64,000 nucleotides of DNA from Drosophila persimilis (Eukaryota; Arthropoda; Insecta; Diptera; Drosophilidae): NCBI RefSeq assembly GCF_003286085.1, contig NW_020825288.1, positions 20,212,001 through 20,276,000 on the forward strand, given 5' to 3'. The notes under the pieces are model-generated. The model saw only the letters and a list, made by a program, of their open reading frames with translations. It did not search any database and was not told the DNA's origin. Both the position numbers and the translations under genes were made by a program. Of this stretch, positions 1-10,059 are shown in pieces. How positions within the stretch are numbered: the stretch's first letter is position 1; each line of letters begins with the position of its first letter.

Positions 1-1180
1 TCTACCCGCAGTCTGTCGTCCTTCCGTTGTGTCCCTCTCAGGTGACAAGAGGCAAACTTTGTTTTAACAGCCACACATCAGGCTCAACACGCCCGACGAA
101 AAAGCCACATCAAAATTTGGTGTCGCCTTCCTAATCTGAGCCTTAAACATCTGCTTATGTACTTAGAGATAATTTCCAAAAGTTCCTTGTGAAATTTTAA
201 TTCCCTGCCGCACACACTCTTATGATAGGAACCTTTGAGGCAGACGCAGCTTACATTTTGACGGTTCCATTGAAAATTCTCAGCTAATTCACATGTGTGG
301 GGAGTACATGAAACTAATTGGCTGTTCGGTTAGTGCGAAATATTTTCTTCCTTCCCTTTTCTTAGTTTTATTGCTTGCGTTGTTAATGAAATAAGTAGAC
401 ACAGCTGGAACTTTCACAAATTCATATGAGTGTGAACCCTGTGGAAGCTTAGATTGACTTTAAACTGGCAGGAGAACCATGATGGTTGTTGTAAAAGTGC
501 AATCAAAAACTATTGATTGACTTATTCAAATTTGAAACATTTGTTTACATTTGTTTGCAGAATAAATTGGTGGATAAAAATGCATCTAAAGCTAAAATTG
601 ACTCCGAACAATTATTTCCAGTGGTTCGTAGTTTACATTCAATAGAAAAAATATGTTTTAAAAACGTACATCAGAACTACGCATGCATAGAAAATTTAAA
701 ATAAACATTGTACAATTTTCTGCCAGTTAGCAAAAACCATTGTTAACTATTCAATGGCTAAACAATACAGTACAATTAAGTCATACATTATTTGACACAA
801 ATTGAAAATCAATTCAGGAATGATCAAAAGATGCCCTCTGGATTCAATGTTACAGGCCCTTACAGCACAATGACAAAAATAACAAATGACCAGCCTTGGG
901 CAAGTCAAAAAATGTGCCTGTCTGCCCTGTTTTTGGCCTTGACTTTGACTCAGGGTGAACCAACCCTTGTCAGCAATGCGAGTGTAAAGAAATTGAAAGC
1001 GATTTAGCTGATAATATCGAGAGCTTAGTGATTAATCATTTCCTGGATGTGCAGATTATCAGTGTCAAATATTGAGACCATAATAAATCAATCGGTACCA
1101 CCAAAGAATGACCTTTAGGTTTCCATATTAAATATTTTCCGGAATGCTTTATTACAGATAATCTTATTTTCTTAATAATA
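1..1180 (+). repeat. Paralogous non-coding module alpha-1 (partner 42361-43140)
   Basis: Blocks at 1-410 and 900-1180 align by eye, in order and in the same orientation, with 42361-42660 and 42900-43140. Shared stretches include 'cacatgtggggagta' (one base off at 292-306) followed by 'aaactaattg', and further on 'cttagtgattaatcatt' and 'ataataaatcaat'. The spacing between blocks differs by several hundred bases, so this is old, indel-rich duplication rather than a recent one. No coding potential is shared. Confidence 0.65.
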
Positions 1181-1849
1181 TTTAGAAATAATGGCATATT
1201 TTAAATACTGACTAAATTTTGGTTTAATGTGATAAGTGAGGAAAGGTAATATTTCTACATATTAGTTTGTCCAGAGGAAATGTCCTGAAAAGCAGCAACT
1301 GGCAATGTCAGGAACATTTGAATATTCAGCTGTTGGATGAGAGTGAACATTTTTCACGACTTCGTCGGCAGTCTGTTTTATTAGCACATTTTCTGCTCTG
1401 TCATAAGCGGTGCGGCTCCACGGACAGGAAGCTCAACATAAAAATAAACCATAGATTTAAATAAATCCAACAACAGAGATTTTACATCGCCATTCAAGAA
1501 GATGGTAGGTTGTTTAAAGGGAGAGCAGAGAAATCGTTCGTATAGCAAAAGTAAAATAAAGGTAAAATGTATTTTAAAAATTAAATTAATTCGGAAAAAG
1601 TTTTCTCAGTATGGATAATTGTATGGCATGGAAAGAGAGATTGCTTTGTACCCGAAATTGTTATTCGGATTCATGGTTGCTTCCGCATCAACAAATCAAA
1701 CAAAAGCATGGAGGAATGGAAGAATTCAATTTGATTTCTGGCTTCTGCAAATATTATTTTTTCTGTTTTATTGGCTGACATCGATTGTGTTTATTTATGA
1801 TGTATTGAAAAACTCCTCATAGTTTAACACATGGATGAGAAGACGCCTT

Positions 1850-2190
1850 AAACATTGAAAGGCACGTCTTTAAATTCCAAACTCGGGCTGTCCCACTTTC
1901 GAAATCCCACTAGTGGATGCTGTTGTTTTCCCTCGAGCCCTTCGGTCGCTGTCAGCGTCTCCTGTTTGAATAACCCAGTTGAGTGGGTCCGTTGGGCGAT
2001 GGTCTGTTGTCTGTATATATTGCTTTGCTTTGGCAAAGCCTGGTCATAAAAAAAACTGTTGCAAAATGGTGCACAAACAAACGAATCGAAGGGATACTTC
2101 AGTGTCCCATTTCGCAACAACTGAGCTGGCGAAAATTCAGAATTCGGGCTAATACTTAATTCGGTGTATACTTCTTTAAAGGCTACCAAA
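1850..2190 (+). repeat. Paralogous non-coding module alpha-2 (partner 24640-24935)
   Basis: Direct-orientation match to 24640-24935. The clearest core is 'gtcagcgtctcctgtttgaa' at about 1950, followed in both copies by 'aacccag', 'ttgctttgctttggca', 'acaaac' and 'cagtgtcccattt'. A 123-codon minus-strand frame across this copy is interrupted in the partner, so I treat it as chance. Confidence 0.7.
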
Positions 2191-2739
2191 AAATTAGGTA
2201 GAAATGGCCGCAGTGGCATTTCAGTTGAACGAATTCCACTGAGTGAGTTCTTAGTAGATATATCTTAAACATCGTTTATTTGTAGTTTTACGCGATTGCT
2301 GGTAGTTTTTATTGTACACACTGCGTATACGTAATACTTGCAGTGTCTTGTCTTTTCTGTCCCAATCTCTTGCATTGTCTTTATGTGTATGGCTAGAACC
2401 ATAACCTTTCAACTTTTCCCCTACAAAAATAATATTCCAATATTTATACACACTTATCGACGCTTCCTGTTGACTTCCCATTCAGTCAGGACTGGAGTGA
2501 CTTTTCAAAATGGACCCAATACGAATTACGTTCACGAATATTTTAAATATTGCTGCAATTATAGCTAGTTCTACTTCACTGTTCCCAGACTGTAGTGCCA
2601 GACGCGTTGGATACACCTCATAACTGAACTGAGAAATACGAAAATACTATAAAGAATCTCGATGTTATTATTGTTCTGGCTGCTGTCTAAGTCAGGCAAG
2701 CAAATGAACACACAGCCCGCAGTATCTAATGGCAAACAT

Positions 2740-3010
2740 TTGTACAACTGATACTCCACCCCCAAGTGCCAGTCGCTGTTGCTGCGGGCAATGTCAGATT
2801 GTCAGACAAACAAGGGGAGCATTGGGAGTGGTAACGGCCTTAGAGACTGAGTGCAAAATGTCACAGGGCCACCCGAGCGTGTAATCAATTTGCTGATGTG
2901 ATAACAAACCAAAATTGAGCCTGTATACTAAAGAGCTCAAATATTTGTTCGGCTTCTCTCACTAAAGGAAAACCAAGTAAGTACCTCCTTGAATTTTATT
3001 GTGTATTTGT
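2740..3010 (+). repeat. Paralogous non-coding module alpha-3 (partner 43425-43640)
   Basis: Direct match to 43425-43640. Shared words are 'cagacaaacaag', 'gatgtgataacaaaccaaa' (one base different in the partner) and the following AT-rich tail ending in 'ggctt'. It lies in the same order relative to alpha-1 in both units. Confidence 0.6.
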
Positions 3011-3224
3011 CTAATTAAAGAGTTAATAAAGGCAAGTTAGCTTCAAACATCTGATCTATCGAGCAGACATTAGTTGGAAATCAAATCCAGTCCTCATCTA
3101 TGGATCCTTTACGTATAAGTTGACTATGGAAATGTCAGAATGATAAGATTAGAACGATGTTATATTTCAGTACCTATTTCCAAGACAAAGTTATGGTTTT
3201 TTAAGCGAAAATTCTCTTCTTGTG

Positions 3225-4110
3225 ATTCGATTCTGGTCCTAACACATCCTCATCGTCACTGGCACATCGTTGTCGTTTCGCATAAAATCTTCAAAATATA
3301 GAGTCATTAAAATGTAATTAGGACGGCGGCACACATGCACCGCCAGAGCAACATCAGCATATTTATAGCGGAAGACTGTTCGAAGCATGTTCTCTATTAA
3401 GGACAGAATAGCAGGAGTCTCGTTGGCCAACTGCTGTGGACTGCTTACAATTTGTCAGCGAGTTTCGAAATGGATATCCAAACCAAAAACCAGACCATAA
3501 AATATCACAAATTTGAAAAGAAGCCACAATTAATATCGATCAAAAAGGTAACTCTCAAAATTTGGAGCCAGACAAACACCAGTTGCAATAAATTATAGCA
3601 GAAAATTAACATTTAAATCGCATTAAATGCGTACGCGTGTGCTTACAAAACTTTCAACTCCCAGAGGAGCAACAAATCTGTTGACTGCCCCATAGGGAAG
3701 AATGTATTATCCCAATTTTGCACATGACGAATGCATGTTTGATGATTCTGCCCCACAGTCCTCATGCCGACCATTAATTCACTCAATGGTTATGGCTAAT
3801 TGCCTAAATGAGTGAGGCTCAATGCGATGAAAATCACACACACGTTCCCCGAGCAAATTATACCATATTATCATTTGATGATTCCCCAGTAGGGTTTGGT
3901 TGAGTTGGAGCTTAATTCAGCATTTATTTTCCAGCGATGGCTGACTGGCTTCATAAATGATTCAAAAAGAATTTCAGACACACATTACATTACTCGTATA
4001 GTCCCCTCTAAAAGCATCAAAAGAATCTGTGCGAAGGAGTGTTTCTGAGTACATGGGATTTTCTGCCTCTAAACACCCATTTTGGAAGAAGAAAAGCATC
4101 TGATCTGCAT
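3225..4110 (+). repeat. Paralogous non-coding module alpha-4 (partner 25730-26025)
   Basis: Blocks at 3225-3470 and 4025-4110 match 25730-25930 and 25940-26025. Examples are 'cattaaaatgtaattaggac' against 'cattaaaaagtgattaggat', then 'ggcacacatgca' against 'gcccacatgccc', and later 'ggagtgtttctgagtacatg' against 'ggagtgtgtctcagtatgca'. About 550 extra bases separate the two blocks in this copy. Confidence 0.6.
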
Positions 4111-5079
4111 TTGGAGAGATTAATTTCCCCCTAAATTAACCTGCAAGCAGTTTATAAGCCTACAATTATTTAATTACCGATTTAATTACCATAGAACATT
4201 TTTAAATAAATACAAATAAGTTTCAAATGACTTTCTGGATATCAACACAGCGCCTAGTAGTAGAGTACAGTTATAAGATACTTTTTAGATATTCGACATG
4301 CGAGGGATGTATTCTGACAACCATATCCATTTCCGTGCATTCATTCGTTAAATGAAATTTCTCGCTACATATTCTTGCATGCCGCATTGTATCCGAAACA
4401 GAAGGAGAATGCGGAAGCAACATTCAATTTAAACGGAAGTCACTGTCTCCTCCTGACCGCTGTCCTTGGCCGAATGAATCTAACATTTTGTTAATTTCTC
4501 TTACTGATTTTAATGTATTGCACTAAGCATTGTCCCGCCAAGATTCTTCCATAGTCATCTATTACCGACTATCTATGCTATTGCTCTCTTGGTTGTACTT
4601 ATTCCTACTTTGGCCTGGCTTGAAGACAAATCTCTTTTGTCAGGAAGTTACGCATCAGCTATATTTATGGGTGGGTATGTCCAGTGGGAAACAATTAAAC
4701 ATCTCGTATATATAGATTGTAATCCTTTGACAAGACTTTAGATAGTCTCAAACACAACAAAGTAAAAACTCTTAGACTTATATCTTTCGCATTTGCTTCA
4801 AAGCTCGTATAATCTATTCATTTCAAAAAATATACAAAAACTTGAGATTAATTGTTATCCAACTTTAACTTTAACTTTTTCGTCCAGAGAATTGAAGCCA
4901 ATGGCCACTCAAAAAGATTGTCTGAAAATAAGAAGAAATGAAGAACAATTTTTGTGTAGCTGAAAGCTGCTTATCACATTTAACCAGCTCCTTGACCTAT
5001 ATGCAAAGCAGCTTAGCTCTCTCCGAAGTGGAGTCCTTCTCTGGGTAGGTGCTTGTGTTCCTCCTTTTTCTACTCTGTA

Positions 5080-5175
5080 CGGCTTATTGAGGCACTGCTA
5101 AATGGCTCACGCCTGAACAGCCACTGACTTCGATTGGATATAAAAGATAGGCACCAGAAGCGATTCACTGTACAA
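5080..5175 (+). repeat. Paralogous module bordering the peptide cluster (partner 27770-27865)
   Basis: 'cctgaacagccactgact' at about 5112 matches 'cctgaatagccattgaca' at about 27785, and the similarity runs on through the following 'cgattggata' and 'aattagata'. In this copy the peptide-gene cluster follows within about 250 bp. In the partner no peptide gene is found. This marks where the cluster sits relative to the older repeated unit. Confidence 0.5.
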
Positions 5176-5411
5176 TCGTGTAGGTCTCCGCTTCTTGCTT
5201 CGCTTGCCACATTTTCTGTGATCTATTTTTTTAATTTAAACCTGCGAAGAACGTGAATTGATATTCCACAAACCCAATTGTAGGTATGTATTAGGTATGC
5301 ATATGTATGTAGGAAATGTATTTCATCGTATTCGTACAATTATTGTTTTCTGTTTTAAATTTGTATGCTTGAATATGGCATCAGGGATATATGTACATAG
5401 TGGCTATATTT

Positions 5412-5516
5412 CTATTTTTTGTCATCCCTGACATCCGTGTAAGAAGACATAGCTCCCCTGTAGGCGTTAGCTGACGACAAGAGGAGAGCAGCGATCACAC
5501 AAGCGAAGATCTTCAT
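5412..5516 (-). CDS. Small secreted peptide, copy A
   Basis: A 34-codon gene, too short for usual ORF cut-offs. Residues 1-18 (MKIFACVIAALLLSSANA) are a clear signal peptide with an AxA cleavage site; the predicted mature peptide is YRGAMSSYTDVRDDKK. There is no cysteine, so no disulfide fold; it is a short charged linear peptide. A TATATAAA (5555-5562) lies 39 bp before the ATG, implying a 5'UTR of roughly 15 nt. A GATA site (5599-5605) lies further up. Compared with copy C there are six CDS differences, four synonymous and two not (Pro to Ala, His to Tyr), which suggests selection on the protein. Where the other copies of this type have AATAAA, this one reads AATACA (5317-5322). I do not recognise the family; immune, gut or reproductive secretion are all possible. 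Confidence 0.72.
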   Translation of the reverse strand: MKIFACVIAALLLSSANAYRGAMSSYTDVRDDKK

Positions 5517-5554
5517 TTTGTTTGAATTCAGTAAAGTTCAGGAACCAGCTAGAG

Positions 5555-5605
5555 TTTATATAGCAATCCGCTGCAGACTTAATGCACGGACTAATAGGCT
5601 TATCT
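5555..5605 (-). promoter_or_regulatory. Core promoter of peptide copy A: TATA box plus GATA site
   Basis: On the minus strand, TATATAAA at 5555-5562 and AGATAAG at 5599-5605. The same pair at the same spacing precedes copies C, E, F and H, and a GGATAAG variant precedes B and G. GATA sites are typical of fat-body and midgut genes in flies; that reading is inference. Confidence 0.6.
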
Positions 5606-5872
5606 AATTAATTTATTTTTTTAGTTAAACAAATCTGTTCAATTGGCAAGAACAATTGTTAGGAATGCATAACAATTGTAAATAACAATTTTAAATGCAT
5701 TAGAAACGAATTCCATTTTTGTTTGTAATAATGAAATGAGACGCGCAGTAATACAAGTTGAGATGTGCTTGAAGCTTATTCATAAGTATTTCCACGCTTT
5801 AAAAAAGTATATTCCTCTGGAATTGACAGATTACGTAAAACAATAGGTGATGCCTGTCAGAATATTCTGTAT

Positions 5873-6094
5873 TTGGTTTCGTATTTAGGGCTTATGCAAA
5901 ATGGCCACTACATATATATATCCTTTCCTTCCTATGGTTTAGTTTTTGACGAAAATATGGAATATTTAATAATCATGATTAGACAAGTGACAAGTGTGTC
6001 CGACGCTTTTTCAACGATGAACTCAGATTCGAAAAAAACCCTCTTACACGGTGTACCGAACAAGAATTGTTTAAATTGTAGACTCGCTTATTAA
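5873..6094 (+). other. Uncertain open frame inside the A-B interval
   Basis: A plus-strand frame of about 73 codons, ending at TAA 6092-6094 with an AATAAA 18 nt later (6112-6117). The duplicate copy at 15195-15524 is open for 109 codons; here a TCA-to-TAA change stops the upstream part. No ATG begins the longer frame, the composition is weakly protein-like (hydrophobic stretch, then Ser/Lys-rich) and I recognise nothing. It could be a decayed exon or insert remnant rather than a gene. Confidence 0.2.
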
Positions 6095-6155
6095 ATTAAT
6101 CGTAATTGAAGAATAAAGCATTACGTTTTTTAAAGCAGCTGATATTTTTAATATA

Positions 6156-6245
6156 TCAGCGTCTAGGATAATATAATATAGATCCTCTGTAAGCGTTAGC
6201 TGACGACATGAGGAGACCAGCCAGAATGCATCCAAAGATCTTCAT
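6156..6245 (-). CDS. Small secreted peptide, copy B (divergent C-terminus)
   Basis: A 29-codon gene. The signal peptide MKIFGCILAGLLMSSANA differs from the A/C type at five positions, all of them substitutions between small or hydrophobic residues. The mature part is YRGSILYYPRR. Only YRG is shared with the other type; beyond it the DNA is unrelated, so the gene is a fusion of the family's promoter, signal and first mature residues with a new 3' end. TATATAAA is at 6284-6291 and a GATA core (GGATAAG) at 6329-6335. No AATAAA is evident just downstream on this strand, unlike C, D, E, F and H. It may be a working paralogue or a truncated by-product that kept an open frame; the mature peptide is unchanged in copy G. 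Confidence 0.6.
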   Translation of the reverse strand: MKIFGCILAGLLMSSANAYRGSILYYPRR

Positions 6246-6283
6246 TTTGTTTGAATTTAATAAAGTTCAGGAATAAGCTAGAG

Positions 6284-6335
6284 TTTATATAGCAATCCAC
6301 TGCAGACTAAACAGAATGGAATATTAAGCTTATCC
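6284..6335 (-). promoter_or_regulatory. Core promoter of peptide copy B
   Basis: TATATAAA at 6284-6291 on the minus strand, 39 bp before the ATG, and a GGATAAG at 6329-6335 at the position where A and C have AGATAAG. Confidence 0.5.
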
Positions 6336-6563
6336 AATTCATTTAAATTTAAATTCATTAGAAACGCGTTCCGTTCTATCTTGTTAAAGAAATATCATTG
6401 TTCTTTCTGTTGTATATACCACATTATCTGCAGTCTGTTTTTAAATTAAACCTGGGAAGAACGTGAATTGATATTCCACAATAAACCATTTCTTTCAAAA
6501 AGGAATTTATTTCATCGTATTCGTTTTACTATTCCATCAGGGATATACGATTTAGCTATATTT

Positions 6564-6668
6564 CTATTTTTTGTCATCTCTGACATCGGTGTGAGAAGAC
6601 ATAGGTCCTCTGTAGGCGTTAGCTGACGACAGGAGGAGAGCAGCGATCACACAAGCGAAGATCTTCAT
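6564..6668 (-). CDS. Small secreted peptide, copy C
   Basis: A 34-codon gene: signal peptide MKIFACVIAALLLSSANA, then predicted mature YRGPMSSHTDVRDDKK. TATATAAA at 6707-6714 is 39 bp before the ATG and the GATA site is at 6752-6758. A canonical AATAAA lies 53 nt past the stop (6506-6511), giving a whole transcript of only about 200 nt. Copies E, F and H encode the identical peptide, so I take this as the family's reference form. Function unknown; the mature part lacks cysteines and dibasic cleavage sites other than the terminal KK. Confidence 0.75.
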   Translation of the reverse strand: MKIFACVIAALLLSSANAYRGPMSSHTDVRDDKK

Positions 6669-6706
6669 TTTGTTTGAATTTAATGAAGTTTAGGAATCAG
6701 TTAGAG

Positions 6707-6758
6707 TTTATATAGCCATCCGCTGCAGACTAAATGGCACGGAATAATAGGCTTATCT
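6707..6758 (-). promoter_or_regulatory. Core promoter of peptide copy C
   Basis: TATATAAA at 6707-6714 and AGATAAG at 6752-6758 on the minus strand, at the same spacing as copies A, E, F and H. Confidence 0.6.
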
Positions 6759-7029
6759 AATTCATTTAGCTTTTCAGCAAATAAATCTCTTCAGTTCTCA
6801 AGAAGAAGTGGTAAGAATTCATTCGGAAAACACAATTTTAAATGCATTAGAAACGCATTCCATTCATATTTCTTATAAACAAATTATCCAATTTATTACG
6901 CAAGCCGTGAAATAGTATGCATTACCTAACCACTTCTATGGAGACCTCGTATCCTTTGGGTACACTGGTTCATGGAAATCACTTTTCTGGTTTTTTAGGG
7001 AAACGCCAAATGAATTTGATTTGATTACT

Positions 7030-7690
7030 GAAACTCACGAGATAAAATGAGAATCATTTAATTCTATCTCGAAGCCTATAGAGTATTAAACACTACATTT
7101 TATGTCCTCCGCGCTATGCAATGCCTCTTCTAAAATATCTTCCAGCTCTCGAGTAACAACAAACCCTTTTTAAGGCTGGACCGTTCTGCAGGCCAAAGTA
7201 GGACCGATAAGACATTCTCTTGCTTCGTCAGCAAAATTTACAGTCTTAAAGCAAACTATGAAAAAGTGGTGTACCCATCTGATCTAATGGCAGGGCCGTA
7301 GCAAACCTTCCAAAACCAAAGCAGTCTGGATAGTCTTTCATAGATCAAAATCTAAAGCAACTTAAACCAAATGTGCATAAAATGAGACCTGCACGCGTTC
7401 CGTTCTTGCTTCTTATACCGTATATACCACATATTCTGTATTCTATACTTAATTTAAGTCTGGGAGGAACGTGAATTGATATTCCACAATAACCCATTTT
7501 CAAATACTTCAAAAAGGAATTTATTTCATCGTATTCGTTCTACTATTCCATCAGGGATATACGATTTAGCTATGTATATTTCTATTTTTTGTGATCTCTG
7601 ACATCGGTGTGAGAAGACATAGGTCCTCTGTAGGCGTTAGCTGACGACAGGAGGAGAGCAGCGATCACACAAGCGAAGATCTTCATTTTG
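7030..7690. repeat. Recent duplicate block 2 (partner 14290-14950)
   Basis: About 660 bp nearly identical to 14290-14950 at a constant offset of 7260. The only CDS difference seen is 7593 (g) against 14853 (c). The left 70 bases also resemble 41130-41200, the end of module gamma-4, showing that this spacer came from older repeated DNA. Confidence 0.95.
7582..7686 (-). CDS. Small secreted peptide, copy D (chimeric upstream region)
   Basis: A 34-codon gene with the same signal peptide as C and mature YRGPMSSHTDVRDHKK; the codon at 7591-7593 reads CAC, changing the second Asp of the DDKK end to His. AATAAA is at 7520-7525 and TATATAAA at 7725-7732. Upstream of the TATA box the sequence is of the B/G type ('aaacagaatggaatatt') and then has a deletion of roughly 50 bp that removes the GATA-site region. 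D is therefore an A/C-type coding region behind a shortened B-type promoter and may be expressed differently or weakly. Confidence 0.68.
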   Translation of the reverse strand: MKIFACVIAALLLSSANAYRGPMSSHTDVRDHKK

Positions 7691-7724
7691 TTTGAATTTA
7701 ATAAAGTTCAGGAATCAGCTAGAG

Positions 7725-7732
7725 TTTATATA
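7725..7732 (-). promoter_or_regulatory. TATA box of peptide copy D, GATA site missing
   Basis: TATATAAA on the minus strand 39 bp before the ATG. The AGATAAG or GGATAAG found upstream in the seven other copies is absent because of a local deletion after 'atatt' at about 7766. Confidence 0.55.
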
Positions 7733-7959
7733 GCAATCCACTACAGACTAAACAGAATGGAATATTCCTTTCTTTCTTGTTATAGACATATCATTGTTCT
7801 TTCTGTTGTATATCCCACATTTTCTGCAGTCGGTTTTTAATTTAAACCTCGGAAGAACGTGAATTGATATTCCACAATAACCCATTTCTTTCAAAAAGGA
7901 ATTTATTTCATCGTATTCGTTCTACTATTCCATCAGGGATATACGATTAAGCTATATTT

Positions 7960-8064
7960 CTACTTTTTGTCATCTCTGACATCGGTGTGAGAAGACATAG
8001 GTCCTCTGTAGGCGTTAGCTGACGACAGGAGGAGAGCAGCGATCACACAAGCGAAGATCTTCAT
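7960..8064 (-). CDS. Small secreted peptide, copy E
   Basis: A 34-codon gene encoding the reference peptide (signal MKIFACVIAALLLSSANA, mature YRGPMSSHTDVRDDKK), identical in protein to C, F and H. One silent change is visible in the last Lys codons (AAG for AAA). TATATAAA is at 8103-8110 and AGATAAG at 8148-8154. An AATAAA lies in the same downstream context as in C. It is the tandem duplicate of C. Confidence 0.74.
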   Translation of the reverse strand: MKIFACVIAALLLSSANAYRGPMSSHTDVRDDKK

Positions 8065-8102
8065 TTTGTTTGAATTTAATGAAGTTTAGGAATCAGTTAG
8101 AG

Positions 8103-8154
8103 TTTATATAGCCATCCGCTGCAGACTAAATGGCACGGAATAATAGGCTTATCT
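8103..8154 (-). promoter_or_regulatory. Core promoter of peptide copy E
   Basis: TATATAAA at 8103-8110 and AGATAAG at 8148-8154 on the minus strand, same spacing as copy C. Confidence 0.6.
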
Positions 8155-8794
8155 AATTAATTTAGCTTTTCAGCAAATAAATCTCTTCAGTTGTCAAGAA
8201 GAAGTGGGAAGAATTCATTCGGAAATAACAATTGTAAATGCATTAGAAAGGCATTCCATTTTTATATCTTATAAACAAATTATCCAATTTATTACGCAAG
8301 CCGTGAAATAGTATGCATTACCTAACCACTCCTATGGAGAGCTCGTATCCTTTGGGTTCTTTGGGTATTTGCCCCTTCCCATTGTTCTGAAAATGTTATT
8401 TATGCACTTCCTTCTTAAAAAAGGTAATGCGGGTCTGGGTTCTTTTGTAAAGAAAAAGATTTAATTGAGCTTTTTCAAGCTTCTTAGCTTTATGCATTTC
8501 TTATAGCACTGATAAATCAAATAGATAGGTTAAGGTAAAGGATGAATATTTAATAAAAATAAGAAAACATTTTCACACATTTTTTCCAATTTCAGAACAT
8601 TTTTTTTAATTTGAAGCACAAGCTGAAAAACTCGCCAACATTTTGCATGGTTTATCAAGTTATATTCCTGAACAATTTTTTCAGTTCCAACAACAAATTC
8701 ATAAATTTTCCATCATTGTGGTACACCACAACAAAACAATTTTTTTCATTATATTATTCATTGTTGAATATTTAACTACGGAAAATTGTTATTG

Positions 8795-9060
8795 TTTTTT
8801 CTGAAACATGAACAACAATGGATGCGGAGGATCAGCCAGAGGGAGATGATTGACATTGTTATAAACAGGAAAAAATACAAACACCAAACTGGTTACACCA
8901 ACCCCAATGTGGATACAACCTGCTGCCTTTTTTTGTAAAGAGAGTGCCGTCTCCTGGGCCAGGAACATAGAAGCCATATTGCGGCAAAGGACTTGAAACC
9001 ACAGCAAAACACATTTGCTTTCTTACTGGCTTGTGAAAATCGACAGTTTGATTATATACT
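8795..9060. repeat. Paralogous module beta-1, copy 1
   Basis: Matches 19680-20060 and 30365-30740. The best conserved part is 8939-9004, which aligns without gaps for 66 nt to 19868-19933 and 30532-30597 ('gccgtctcctggg' and 'gaccacagcaaaa'-like words). 'agatgattgacattgttata' here matches 'aggtgattgacatttttgta' in the third copy. Confidence 0.65.
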
Positions 9061-10059
9061 CGACAGAAGAGCTGAACTATAACGGATCTAGTAAACTTAT
9101 TAGCTGGTTAGAACGAAAAAGTCTTCTTTTTGGCAATTTAAATAGTTAGAAATCTTCTAGTAATCTTAAAATCTTCAAAGTAAATGAATTATGATTAAAT
9201 GCAGGATAATTCAGAGATAAATCAGAGTACGTAATCAATATGAGTAATCAATATGAGTTCGGCACAAAACAGAAAAAGAATCAGTATAGAACGAGTCAAA
9301 CATTGAATTGGTATGAATAGATATGAATTCAAAGCAACTGGATCAGCAACTACAGTAAACAGAAAGGAAACTCAGGATGTAGAATCTTTAAATACTTCAA
9401 AATGGCATGCTTTTCGTATTTAAAATTATCAAAACAGATATCAGAATGTTATCGCCAAAATTAAATTTTACATGAGATTTAGTTCGAAAAGCACCAAATA
9501 TCAAAATTTCCAATAAACGCGGAGTTCTGTGTGCCAAGTTGTTGTCAAAGAATTGGTGGAAAATGCAGCAGTATCTTATGACATGTCCCTACATATTTTA
9601 TTCATACCTTTTCTGTTTGCTTTGCCACTTTTGCTTGTTTAGACAACGAAAAGGGAAGAAAAGCGGGTAGGAAGAGCAGGTTGCAAAGGAAAAACTTTAG
9701 ACTGGCATGTTTATGTTTGTCTTTCCCCAAGAAAAGTAAATAATGTTCCTGAAGGGCAAACACTGTACGACACCGACACCATTTTCATCCTGTTATAACA
9801 AATCTGGTTTTTTCGGGACGTGTTATCCTCCTTTCTTGTTCAGTCTTAGCAAACGCTCTTCTCGTTAATTTTCGCGTACATGTGCCTCGCTTTCCATTAA
9901 TTTAGCCAAATCTATTTTCTGTTTTTTCTATAGTTAGCTCCCTAATTATGCATACGCAAAAGCTATGGGCATTGCTTAAGATATTGTTGTTTTCTTTTTA
10001 TTATTCAAACATACATACATACAGGAAAAGCAAACATATTAACTACAGACATTTGCCAA

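Larger units (their letters stand above)
1..5229. other. Intergenic, no convincing gene
   Basis: AT-rich DNA with only short, scattered open frames and no recognisable protein. Much of it matches other parts of the window at a diverged level (see the repeat entries for 1-1180, 1850-2190, 2740-3010, 3225-4110 and 5080-5175). A TATAAAA at about 5142 lies just left of the peptide cluster, but no supported reading frame follows it on the plus strand. Confidence 0.6.
5520..6919. repeat. Recent duplicate block 1 (partner 14950-16349)
   Basis: About 1.4 kb matching 14950-16349 at a constant offset of 9430 with no net insertion or deletion and only some tens of substitutions or fewer by eye. It carries the 5' end of gene A and all of genes B and C. 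The match ends abruptly at 6919/16349. Confidence 0.95.
6420..6960. repeat. Tandem duplicate containing gene C (partner 7795-8357)
   Basis: The C gene with its 3' flank (motif 'ggaagaacgtgaattgatat') and upstream region matches the E gene region at an offset of about 1396. The similarity stops near 6960/8357, just past 'tcgtatcctttgggt'. Confidence 0.9.
7795..8357. repeat. Tandem duplicate containing gene E (partner 6420-6960)
   Basis: Second member of the C/E tandem pair. It includes the shared downstream motif, gene E, its promoter and about 250 bp of upstream flank. Divergence is small (scattered substitutions, one or two short indels). Confidence 0.9.

Noticed and set aside
1848-2219. 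123-codon minus-strand frame in module alpha-2
   Set aside because: The partner module at 24640-24935 has stops and indels in that frame.
7440-7490. Short open frames in the conserved 3' flank motif ('aacgtgaattgatattcc') of the peptide genes, as a possible second exon
   Set aside because: The motif lies beyond the AATAAA in five copies, and no acceptor-donor pair joins it to the 34-codon frame; treated as flank carried along by duplication.
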